Of a stretch of 7,510 nucleotides of DNA, positions 1-4,304 are shown piece after piece. Made by a program: the position numbers and the translations under genes. This DNA comes from Elusimicrobiota bacterium (GTDB lineage Bacteria > Elusimicrobiota > Elusimicrobia > Elusimicrobiales > Elusimicrobiaceae): assembly GCA_031258375.1 (NCBI GenBank), contig JAIRMX010000188.1, forward strand, positions 1 through 7,510, written 5' to 3'. The notes under the pieces are model-generated. The model saw nothing but the letters and a program-made list of their open reading frames with translations, was not told the DNA's origin and searched no databases. Numbering within the stretch: the stretch's first letter is position 1; each line of letters opens with the position of its first letter.

Positions 1-117
1 CGTTATCAGAAAATAAGTGTAAAACGGAACGAGAAAAAAATTAAACAGCCTTGCGACTATCGTCGAAGCGCCGTAAATAAGCGTTTCTTTGCCAAGTTGA
101 AATATTTGTTTTGACAT
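1..117 (-). CDS. Polysaccharide biosynthesis flippase (MOP superfamily), N-terminal part only
   Basis: The first 39 codons of a gene that leaves the window at its left edge. The translation begins MSKQIFQLGKETLIYG and continues into a hydrophobic first helix (ASTIVARLFNFFLVPFYTYF). This is the usual opening of Wzx/RfbX-type flippases (Polysacc_synt, PF01943), where a short amphipathic lead with a 'GxxTLIYG' motif runs into helix 1 with 'RxxNFxLxPxYTxxL'. Such proteins move lipid-linked glycans across the inner membrane and are about 450-500 residues long, so over 90% lies outside the window. The ATG is preceded by AGAGGA (plus-strand 123-128) at good spacing. The gene starts 11 bp after the stop of the truncated DUF2207 remnant and may be read from the same transcript. 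The family call rests on a short N-terminus only. Confidence 0.68.
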   Translation of the reverse strand, partial: MSKQIFQLGKETLIYGASTIVARLFNFFLVPFYTYFLIT

Positions 118-128
118 TAAAATCCTCT

Positions 129-413
129 TTAGTTTATGCGTAAATCTTTGCCCTTGTTCTCCGTAAAATACGGGTGCGAAACTCCGTCCATCGAAAGGCT
201 TTGGATTTTTATTTCCAGGTTACTTTGCGGTATATCGCGGCAAATGCCGCGCCGGATTTGATTATGCTCTGCGTTTACGGTAATTTCTTCGGTTATAACT
301 GCGGAAGCGTTGGTTTGAACTTCCGCCTTAATGGAAAAGTTAAGAATCCTTGCCTGACCAAAAGAAAATATCGGTAGTAAAGCTAAAACAAAAACTGCAA
401 AAAGTTTTTTCAT
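129..413 (-). pseudogene. DUF2207 membrane protein, N-terminal remnant (94 aa)
   Basis: The reading frame begins at an ATG (413) with AGAGGAAC upstream (plus 421-428). A TTG two codons earlier is possible but fits the ribosome-binding site less well. Residues 1-20 form a signal peptide (MKKLFAVFVLALLPIFSFGQ). The rest matches the start of the DUF2207 extracytoplasmic domain: a beta strand ending in 'VITEEITVNAEHNQIRRGICR', where the RRGI.RDIP signature is typical of the family, then 'SMDGVSHPYF'. DUF2207 proteins are usually 550-650 residues with several membrane helices and a glycine-rich tail. This frame stops after 'KGKDLRIN', before the domain is complete, and the flippase gene follows at once. 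A matching C-terminal piece lies upstream at 1772-1999. It may still be expressed as a short exported peptide, but I read it as a truncated gene. The function of DUF2207 is unknown. Confidence 0.75.
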
Positions 414-420
414 AAACAAG

Positions 421-461
421 TTCCTCTACATCGTATATCCTTCAATCGCAAAAGCGTTTTG
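421..461. repeat. Direct repeat, copy 1 (displaced yraN 3' end plus DUF2207 ribosome-binding region)
   Basis: These 41 bp match 1991-2031 at 39 positions, and 430-461 is identical to 2000-2031 without a break. Read on the minus strand, the repeat encodes the last residues of YraN (QNAFAIEGYT, then M in this copy and I in the other), the stop codon, and the AGAGGAA ribosome-binding site of the DUF2207 remnant. It therefore looks like the natural yraN-DUF2207 junction, but detached from the body of yraN. It begins only 7 bp after the stop codon of the ATPase gene. The two differences are at 425/1995 and 429/1999. Confidence 0.95.
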
Positions 462-468
462 CAAACCG

Positions 469-1677
469 CTAGATATTCCAAATAGATATCGCATTGGCAG
501 ACGCGCTTAACGGCTGAACTTTTTCAGTTAAACAAATTAAAGCGCCTTGCCCGAGATTTTCAAATTTTCCCAAAATCTTAAAAGCGGAAATATCCGCAGG
601 CATTGGCGTGGCGGTTTTTTTAATTTCTATCGGATAAAATTTGCCGTCTTGATGTATTAACAAATCTATTTCATTTCCGTTATTATCCCTAAAATAATAT
701 ATGTCCGGCATTAAAGCATTGTGCTTATACGACTTTATCACTTCGCTTATTACAAAGGTTTCAAAAAAAGCTCCGGCCGAAGCTCCTGTTTCTAAAGATT
801 GCGGAGTAGTCCAACCGGAAAGATAGGCGGCAAGCCCCGTATCCATAAAATATAATTTCGGGCTTTTAATAAGCCGCTTTGTCGTGTTTTTAAAATAAGG
901 CCGCAACAAATAAACAAGCCCCGACGCTTGCAGAATTGAAAGCCATTGTTTTGCGGTATTTGGCGAAATATCGGAATCTTTTGCAATATTGGCAAGATTT
1001 AATTCCTGCCCGGTTCTTGCAGCCGCGACTTTTAAAAACGTTAAAAACGTAATTTCACTACCGATATTAACTAATTGTCTAACGTCTCTTTCAATATAAG
1101 TTTTAATATACGCGTCATAAAACGCTTCTCTGCAAATCGGTTCTTTCCCGACGACGTCCGGATATGCTCCCTGCCAAATCATTTCAAACGTTTCGTCAGT
1201 TTTTTTATACTTTAACTCGCCGGCGATTTCGTTTGAAGGTAAAAAAGGTTTTTGCAAAACAGCTTTATCTTCTCTTTCGTAAATAGAAAACGGAAATAAT
1301 TCCATTATCGCGACTCTGCCCGCAAGACTTTCAGAAACGTTTTTCATCATATTAAATTGTTGAGAACCGCTCATCCAAACAAGGCCTCTTTTGTCAGAGT
1401 TATCCGCAAGTATTTTTAGATAATTAAAAATTTCGGGAGCATATTGTATTTCGTCTATCAAAACAGGAGGCGCGTATCTTAGCAAAAAATCATTGGGGTC
1501 GTTTTTGGCAAGCAATAAATCCGAAGTCGTATCTAACGTTACATATTTTCTATTGCTTTTGGAGCAATTTTGCAATAACGTTGTTTTACCGACTTGTCTG
1601 GCGCCGGTAAGCAATAAAATTTTAAAGTTTTTTGAAAAGCCGTATATCAGAGCGGATAATGTTCTTTTTTTATTCAT
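469..1677 (-). CDS. AAA_14/DUF4143 family ATPase (402 aa, intact)
   Basis: A complete member of the large prokaryotic family of P-loop ATPases with an AAA_14 (PF13173) N-terminal domain and a DUF4143 (PF13635) C-terminal domain; 380-420 residues is normal. Visible motifs are Walker A at residues 25-33 (GARQVGKTT), Walker B at about 72-76 (VLIDE, followed by IQYAP), and a sensor-like 'SGSQQFNMM' followed by 'SLAGRVAIMELFPFS'. A winged-helix-like segment lies around 225-260 (LANIAKDSDISPNTAKQWL). The C-terminal PD-(D/E)XK-like core has E336-x-D338 and E351-x-K353 (GNEIDLLIH then YPIEIKK). The cellular role of the family is not settled; it spreads horizontally and is often multicopy. The start codon has AGAGG upstream (plus 1683-1688) and a strong promoter at 1711-1739. 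The gene lies between the two DUF2207 remnants and ends 7 bp before repeat copy 1, so it appears to be the cargo of the rearrangement. No frameshift or missing catalytic residue is seen. Confidence 0.93.
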   Translation of the reverse strand: MNKKRTLSALIYGFSKNFKILLLTGARQVGKTTLLQNCSKSNRKYVTLDTTSDLLLAKNDPNDFLLRYAPPVLIDEIQYAPEIFNYLKILADNSDKRGLVWMSGSQQFNMMKNVSESLAGRVAIMELFPFSIYEREDKAVLQKPFLPSNEIAGELKYKKTDETFEMIWQGAYPDVVGKEPICREAFYDAYIKTYIERDVRQLVNIGSEITFLTFLKVAAARTGQELNLANIAKDSDISPNTAKQWLSILQASGLVYLLRPYFKNTTKRLIKSPKLYFMDTGLAAYLSGWTTPQSLETGASAGAFFETFVISEVIKSYKHNALMPDIYYFRDNNGNEIDLLIHQDGKFYPIEIKKTATPMPADISAFKILGKFENLGQGALICLTEKVQPLSASANAISIWNI

Positions 1678-1710
1678 ATCATGCCTCTAAAAATTTTAAA
1701 GTATGATAAT

Positions 1711-1739
1711 ATTGTAATATATTTTATACAAAAATGCAA
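1711..1739 (-). promoter_or_regulatory. Sigma-70-type promoter of the DUF4143 ATPase gene
   Basis: On the minus strand a -35 box TTGCAT (plus 1734-1739) and a -10 box TACAAT (plus 1711-1716) are separated by exactly 17 bp. Transcription would start about 25 bp upstream of the ATPase ATG, leaving room for the AGAGG ribosome-binding site. The -35 box and whole spacer lie within the left arm of the 23-bp inverted repeat, apart from one base of the -35 box that reaches into the loop. A protein binding that palindrome, or cruciform extrusion, would therefore affect this promoter directly. The boxes were matched by eye to consensus. Confidence 0.62.
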
Positions 1740-1767
1740 TTGACTGCATTTTTGTATAAAATATATT
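1716..1767. repeat. Perfect 23-bp inverted repeat with 6-bp loop
   Basis: Bases 1716-1738 are the exact reverse complement of 1745-1767, with ATTGAC (1739-1744) between them. The arms are mostly A/T with a central block ending in TGCA. It lies between the stop of the DUF2207 C-terminal remnant (1772) and the ATPase start (1677), and overlaps the ATPase promoter. Possible roles are an operator for a dimeric regulator, a rho-independent stop for transcripts leaving yraN, or the end structure of a mobile element. No run of T follows it on the minus strand, which argues against a classical terminator. Confidence 0.96.
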
Positions 1768-1771
1768 TGCT

Positions 1772-1999
1772 TTACCGTCCGCCGCCAGCACCGGAATAAT
1801 TAGCAGAGACTACGCTGAAAGAACAATCTGAGACAGACATAAAATTTCCAATTCTAATTATCTCTCTTCCACCGAAATCCGCCAGTTCTTTTTCTATTGT
1901 TGACGAGGACAAAATACTTTCCAATTTCTTAACCCATTTATTTTGCATATCAGAAGCAAAAGCATAAGGCAAATAGTCGGCAAAAATTTTTTCCGCTAA
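1772..1999 (-). pseudogene. DUF2207 membrane protein, C-terminal remnant (about 75 aa)
   Basis: An open frame with no convincing start of its own; in frame it runs back to a stop at 2012-2014 inside the yraN tail. Its residues include LAEKIFADYLPYAFA, then 'NKWVKKLESI' and the end 'SANYSGAGGGR'. The 'LPYA...W.KK' motif followed by a small-residue, glycine-rich tail is how DUF2207 proteins end. It begins within a few bases of the yraN stop, where repeat copy 2 shows an AGCGGAA relic of the DUF2207 ribosome-binding site. The upstream copy of DUF2207 thus seems to have lost everything between its start and its last ~70 residues. The nearest in-frame start is a TTG at 1972, which has no clear ribosome-binding site. 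The exact left boundary of homology is uncertain. Assignment is by remembered family pattern and is less sure than for the N-terminal piece. Confidence 0.6.
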
Positions 2000-2031
2000 A
2001 TCGTATATCCTTCAATCGCAAAAGCGTTTTG
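1991..2031. repeat. Direct repeat, copy 2 (native yraN 3' end)
   Basis: This is the partner of 421-461 (39 of 41 bp identical; 2000-2031 identical without a break). Here the sequence is the genuine end of the intact yraN gene, including its TAG stop, followed by AGCGGAA where the other copy has AGAGGAA. Beyond it the DUF2207 start codon is missing and the DUF2207 C-terminal remnant begins. The pair of copies encloses about 1.5 kb containing the ATPase gene and its palindromic promoter. Confidence 0.95.
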
Positions 2032-2361
2032 AATATGTTCTATTTTCCCGTCCGTAATAGTTATTATATCAAACGTTATCGAGTCAAATTTCGGCTTATT
2101 TTCCTTTATATAGGTTATTGCTGTTTTTGTTATTTTATTTTGCTTGCTTACGTTTACGGCCGCAACTCCGCCGCCGTAAGACATTGAGGCGCGCGTTTTG
2201 ACTTCAACAAAAACTATAGCGTTTTTTAAACGGGCTATTATATCGATTTCCCCGTATTTTGAAGCATAATTGCGGGCTAAAATTTTATATCCTTTAGCTT
2301 TAAGAAATTCGGCGGCTTTATCTTCGCCTTCGTCGCCTGTTTTGCGTTTTAATGTAATCAT
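1996..2361 (-). CDS. yraN: UPF0102 family protein YraN (putative endonuclease-fold protein)
   Basis: A 121-residue protein of the UPF0102/YraN family (PF02021), normal length 110-125. It shows the family core: 'GEDKAAEFLKAKGYKILARN' at residues 12-31, 'YGEIDIIA' at 36-43 and 'FVEVKTR' at 51-57. Together these give the restriction-endonuclease-like E38-x-D40 ... E53-x-K55 arrangement. The family is presumed to act on nucleic acids and is often beside rnhB or DNA-processing genes; its biochemical role is not firmly known. The ATG at 2361 is preceded by a GGAGAAGGA purine run (minus strand), somewhat far from the start. Its stop overlaps direct repeat copy 2. It appears to be the first gene of a minus-strand unit that once continued into DUF2207. 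Confidence 0.92.
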   Translation of the reverse strand: MITLKRKTGDEGEDKAAEFLKAKGYKILARNYASKYGEIDIIARLKNAIVFVEVKTRASMSYGGGVAAVNVSKQNKITKTAITYIKENKPKFDSITFDIITITDGKIEHIQNAFAIEGYTI

Positions 2362-2498
2362 TATTTTCTTTTCCTTCTCCGTCTATAATTTTATCATTTT
2401 CTTTATAATATCCATAACGATTAATATTTTATCAGAATATTATTTTACTTTTGCGGTAGTGTTTTAAAACGAATCTCCTCTCCCTTAACGGAAAAGAA

Positions 2499-2515
2499 AG
2501 CGCGCAATGCGCGCT
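2499..2515 (-). terminator. Short G/C-rich hairpin, possible minus-strand terminator
   Basis: AGCGCGC (2499-2505) pairs with GCGCGCT (2509-2515) around a 3-base loop. On the minus strand the stem is followed by TTCTTTTCC, a weak T-rich tail. It would stop minus-strand transcripts about 140 bp upstream of yraN. No minus-strand gene lies immediately behind it, so it may instead be part of a repeat element. Confidence 0.3.
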
Positions 2516-2541
2516 ATCGTGGGTGGAAAAAAATGAACGAC

Positions 2542-2560
2542 GGATACCCCTAATGACGGC
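2542..2560 (-). repeat. Repeat-like fragment (GCCGTCAT...GGTATCC), inverted copy
   Basis: On the minus strand this reads GCCGTCATTAGGGGTATCC. The same two blocks, GCCGTCAT and GGGTAT, occur in order on the plus strand at 2707-2759 with a longer interior. The shared end blocks in opposite orientation suggest two decayed copies of one dispersed element. This rests on short matches found by eye. Confidence 0.35.
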
Positions 2561-2706
2561 CAAAAAAATTCCACTTTTGTTACAAAGGGGAATAACAACG
2601 AGGTAGGTTATATGTATGCTTAACAATAAATTATTTAAAAATCTTCTCTTAGAAGAGAGTATCTGTCTATAAATTAATTTCTGATTTTATTTTTACTTCT
2701 TCCCAC

Positions 2707-2759
2707 GCCGTCATACCCGCCCCCGATTAATACATTTGAGGGTAAATTCCAACGGGTAT
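2707..2759 (+). repeat. Repeat-like fragment with terminal 7-bp inverted repeat
   Basis: The segment starts GCCGTCATACCCG and ends CGGGTAT. ATACCCG (2713-2719) is the exact reverse complement of CGGGTAT (2753-2759), so it could fold into a stem with a 33-base loop. It shares its end blocks with 2542-2560 on the other strand. No coding potential is apparent. It resembles a REP/MITE-type intergenic element, but its copy number in the genome cannot be known from one window. Confidence 0.4.
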
Positions 2760-2922
2760 ACATTTTAACAACTTTAACTTGTATTGCCAATTGCAACATG
2801 TGCTAATGCAAACATACATTCCCAATTAATATATTCGAAAAAAGAGAGCCGCGGTATTATATATGGCGGCTGTCGATTGGCTATTATTTTGTATAACAAA
2901 CAATATTGCAATAAAACATATT

Positions 2923-2952
2923 TTGTTTAGACGCGCAAATATTTTGTAAAAT
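2923..2952 (+). promoter_or_regulatory. Probable promoter of tRNA-Gly
   Basis: TTGTTT (2923-2928) and TAAAAT (2947-2952) are spaced by 18 bp, and the predicted start is about 10 bp before the mature tRNA 5' end. The region is very A/T-rich, so chance matches are likely and TATATA-like alternatives exist a few bases downstream. Confidence 0.4.
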
Positions 2953-2969
2953 TGTTATATATAAAAATT

Positions 2970-3040
2970 GCGGGCGTAGTTCAATGGCAGAACAGAAGCT
3001 TCCCAAGCTTTAAACGAGGGTTCGATTCCCTTCGCCCGCT
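2970..3040 (+). tRNA. tRNA-Gly (anticodon CCC)
   Basis: A full cloverleaf of 71 nt can be drawn. The acceptor stem is GCGGGCG/CGCCCGC, the D-stem GTTC/GAAC and the anticodon stem GAAGC/GCTTT. The anticodon loop TTCCCAA places CCC at 3002-3004, and the T-arm is AGGGT-TCGATTC-CCTT-like. The discriminator base is T. The sequence is very close to bacterial glycine tRNAs with anticodon CCC, which read GGG codons. CCA is not encoded (TTG follows), so it must be added by a tRNA nucleotidyltransferase. It stands alone, with about 600 bp of spacer upstream and 150 bp downstream. The anticodon stem closes with a G-U pair (27:43), which is tolerated. Confidence 0.97.
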
Positions 3041-3193
3041 TTGAAAAATTTTCATACGATTTTTATATTAGCGATTATTTAGCAGTGCCGAAATGATTAG
3101 ACAACCAAAGAATAATAATCAACTAATATTAAAATATGGGAAAATTTGCATGAGCGGGCTCAGACCCGACTGAAAATTTAAAAGGGTGATATT

Positions 3194-3829
3194 ATGACGG
3201 AAGAACAAATAGAAACGCAAAAAGCAAAAGATACCGAGTTGGAAATAGAATTCCAAAATTCCAAAAAAGATTTTTGGCTGTTTTTAATATTTATAGACAT
3301 TATCGCAATATGCGTTTTTGGTTTTTTTGCATACACCTCTTTTTTTGAAAGCACAAAAAGCAAAGATACTACCGACGCGCACGTTAAACCTTTTATGGAA
3401 GAAATTATAGTCGAGGACATAAAACGCGATGTAACGCCCGAGACTTCGCAAAGCCCGTCCCAGCCCGCGAAAAACAGTAATGACAAACAAGAAGAACTTC
3501 AGCAGAAAAGCAAACCTCAGCTGCAAATTCCGTCGGAAAAACCTGCGGGCGAACCTGCGGAGCAGAAAAGAGAAAGCATCGTTATATCCGGAAGCGGCAA
3601 AACCAGAACGGTCACTTTTAAATATTTCAAAAACGCAAAAACGGTCTCCGTCGTCGGAGGCTTTACTATGCGAAAGCCGGTCGCGATGAAAAAAGCAGGC
3701 GACGAATGGCGCGCGTCTCTCATAATATATCCCGGCGAGTATCGATATATGTATATAATCGACGGCAAAGAAATGCCTGATCCAAACTCCGAGCAGAGCA
3801 ACGGGAAATCTATACTAATCGTAAAATAA
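3194..3829 (+). CDS. Membrane-anchored protein with C-terminal CBM48/AMPK-beta-like domain
   Basis: A 211-residue protein in three parts. A charged N-terminus (1-26) is followed by one transmembrane helix (about 27-51, rich in F, I and L). A low-complexity linker rich in P, Q, K, E and S (about 52-128) comes next. The last part is an Ig-like domain (129-211) with 'VSVVGGF', 'DEWRASLIIYPGEYRYMYIID' split across two strands, and 'DGKEMPDPNSE', the pattern of CBM48/AMPK-beta glycogen-binding domains (E-set). The topology is probably N-in with the domain in the periplasm. The two tryptophans that hold glucose in AMPK-beta (FNNW and DGxW) are not present here (FTM.. and DGKEM), so sugar binding is doubtful and a protein-binding or structural role is possible. 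The ATG has AAAGGGTGAT at 3181-3190. The gene is a single transcription unit closed by the terminator at 3850-3878. I cannot assign a specific function. Confidence 0.8.
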   Translation: MTEEQIETQKAKDTELEIEFQNSKKDFWLFLIFIDIIAICVFGFFAYTSFFESTKSKDTTDAHVKPFMEEIIVEDIKRDVTPETSQSPSQPAKNSNDKQEELQQKSKPQLQIPSEKPAGEPAEQKRESIVISGSGKTRTVTFKYFKNAKTVSVVGGFTMRKPVAMKKAGDEWRASLIIYPGEYRYMYIIDGKEMPDPNSEQSNGKSILIVK

Positions 3830-3849
3830 ATTGTCAAAAATATTTTTGT

Positions 3850-3878
3850 AAAACCCGCGTCAATCGCTCGCGGGTTTT
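3850..3878 (+). terminator. Intrinsic terminator after the CBM48-like gene
   Basis: AAAACCCGCG (3850-3859) pairs perfectly with CGCGGGTTTT (3869-3878) around a 9-base loop. It lies 20 bp after the stop codon and is followed by an A/T-rich tail. Because the stem is flanked by A's on one side and T's on the other, it could work in both directions, but no minus-strand gene ends here. Confidence 0.88.
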
Positions 3879-4015
3879 AATTATATACAAAATTTTTTTA
3901 CGTTGCGATAAAAAATATTAATGCCCCGCATGCGATATTCTCGACGGAAGAAATATTTTTTTGCCTCAAAATATTTTTTTAAGCGAAGAAAAAAATTATT
4001 TCTTTCAAAAAAATG

Positions 4016-4044
4016 TTGCATTTTTACTACATTTGTAGTATCAT
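4016..4044 (+). promoter_or_regulatory. Promoter of the lysine-rich small protein gene
   Basis: TTGCAT (4016-4021) and TATCAT (4039-4044) are separated by 17 bp. Transcription would begin near 4051, giving a leader of about 34 nt that contains the GGGAG ribosome-binding site (4072-4076). An alternative -10, TAGTAT at 4036-4041, has poorer spacing. The spacer is filled by a perfect dyad operator. Confidence 0.6.
4025..4040 (+). promoter_or_regulatory. BlaI/MecI/CopY-type operator dyad
   Basis: TACTACATTTGTAGTA is a perfect 7+7 bp inverted repeat with a 2-bp spacer and contains the TACAnnTGTA core bound by BlaI, MecI and CopY winged-helix repressors. It sits inside the spacer of the predicted promoter and covers the first two bases of the -10 box, the ideal place for repression by steric block. 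The site is seen directly; the identity of the regulator is inferred, and no repressor gene is in this window. Confidence 0.65.
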
Positions 4045-4084
4045 TTCTTTGAAGCATACATTATCTTAAACGGGAGATGAAAAA

Positions 4085-4207
4085 ATGCCTGTAAAGAAAA
4101 AAACAGTAAAGAAAAGCAGCAAAAAAGTTGTAAAAACTGTTAAAAAACCCGCGGCTAAAAAAGCGGTAAAAAAAGCAGCGAAGAAAAAACCTGCTAAGAA
4201 AAAGTAA
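4085..4207 (+). CDS. Lysine-rich histone-H1-like small protein (40 aa)
   Basis: A 40-codon gene starting MPVKKKTVKKSSKKVVKTVK and ending PAKKK. Twenty of its 40 residues are lysine; the rest are A, V, P, T and S plus the initial Met, with no acidic, aromatic or cysteine residue. Repeats of the type (K)K-x-(V/A)-KK and KKPA resemble the C-terminal tails of eukaryotic histone H1, chlamydial Hc1/Hc2 and bacterial AlgP-like proteins, which bind DNA or RNA without a fixed fold. A good ribosome-binding site (GGGAG, 4072-4076), a promoter, an operator dyad and a terminator frame it, so despite its size I regard it as a real gene. Lysine codons are AAA and AAG in mixture, so it is not a simple poly-A slip. 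Expected role: nucleoid compaction or general nucleic-acid binding. A ribosome-associated or phosphate-binding role cannot be excluded. Confidence 0.82.
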   Translation: MPVKKKTVKKSSKKVVKTVKKPAAKKAVKKAAKKKPAKKK

Positions 4208-4225
4208 TATCTGATGATGTAAAAA

Positions 4226-4253
4226 AGAGGAGTTTGATTTTTCAAACTCCTCT
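4226..4253. terminator. Bidirectional intrinsic terminator between convergent units
   Basis: A perfect 12-bp stem (4226-4237 with 4242-4253) has a TTTT loop. On the minus strand it is followed by a run of six T's, making a strong stop for the dxs-LOG operon, whose last codon ends about 50 bp earlier. On the plus strand the tail (GTCTTTAT) is weaker but would still serve the lysine-rich gene ending at 4207. A second small stem, AAGCC/GGCTT (4263-4276), lies just before it on the minus-strand transcript. Confidence 0.9.
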
Positions 4254-4304
4254 GTCTTTATAAAGCCCCCCGGCTTCATAAAAACGGCTGTATATCCGTT
4301 GAAT

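Larger units (their letters stand above)
2362..2969. other. Gene-free spacer with hairpins and worn repeat-like sequence
   Basis: About 600 bp with no convincing gene. From left to right it holds the AT-rich upstream region of yraN, a G/C-rich hairpin at 2499-2515, and inverted similarity between 2542-2560 and 2707-2759. A short TCTCTT/AAGAGA hairpin lies at 2645-2658 and an AGCCGC/GCGGCT hairpin at 2847-2871. The tRNA promoter is at its right end. The local base composition changes abruptly between G/C-rich islands and A/T tracts, as expected of inserted repeat fragments in an AT-rich background. Confidence 0.6.

Noticed and set aside
1740..1767. Possible plus-strand promoter (TTGACT with TATATT, 16-bp spacing) in the palindrome
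   Set aside because: No plus-strand gene lies downstream, and the match is a by-product of the symmetric A/T-rich arms.
2432..2626. 64-codon open frame on the minus strand in the yraN-tRNA spacer
   Set aside because: It lies across a G/C-rich hairpin and repeat-like blocks, has no family-like motif and no convincing ribosome-binding site; its composition looks like translated intergenic repeat.
3120..3180. Short CGGG/CCCG stem between tRNA-Gly and the CBM48-like gene
   Set aside because: Only four base pairs and no T-run follows; insufficient for a terminator or riboswitch call.
3178..3837. Minus-strand and alternate-frame openings over the CBM48-like gene
   Set aside because: The plus-strand frame has a clear ribosome-binding site, membrane helix, domain and terminator, so the others are shadows.
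3945..4005. A/T-rich imperfect inverted repeat and a doubled AATATTTTTTT tract
   Set aside because: Runs of A and T in an AT-rich spacer give such matches by chance; no stable G/C-containing stem is present.
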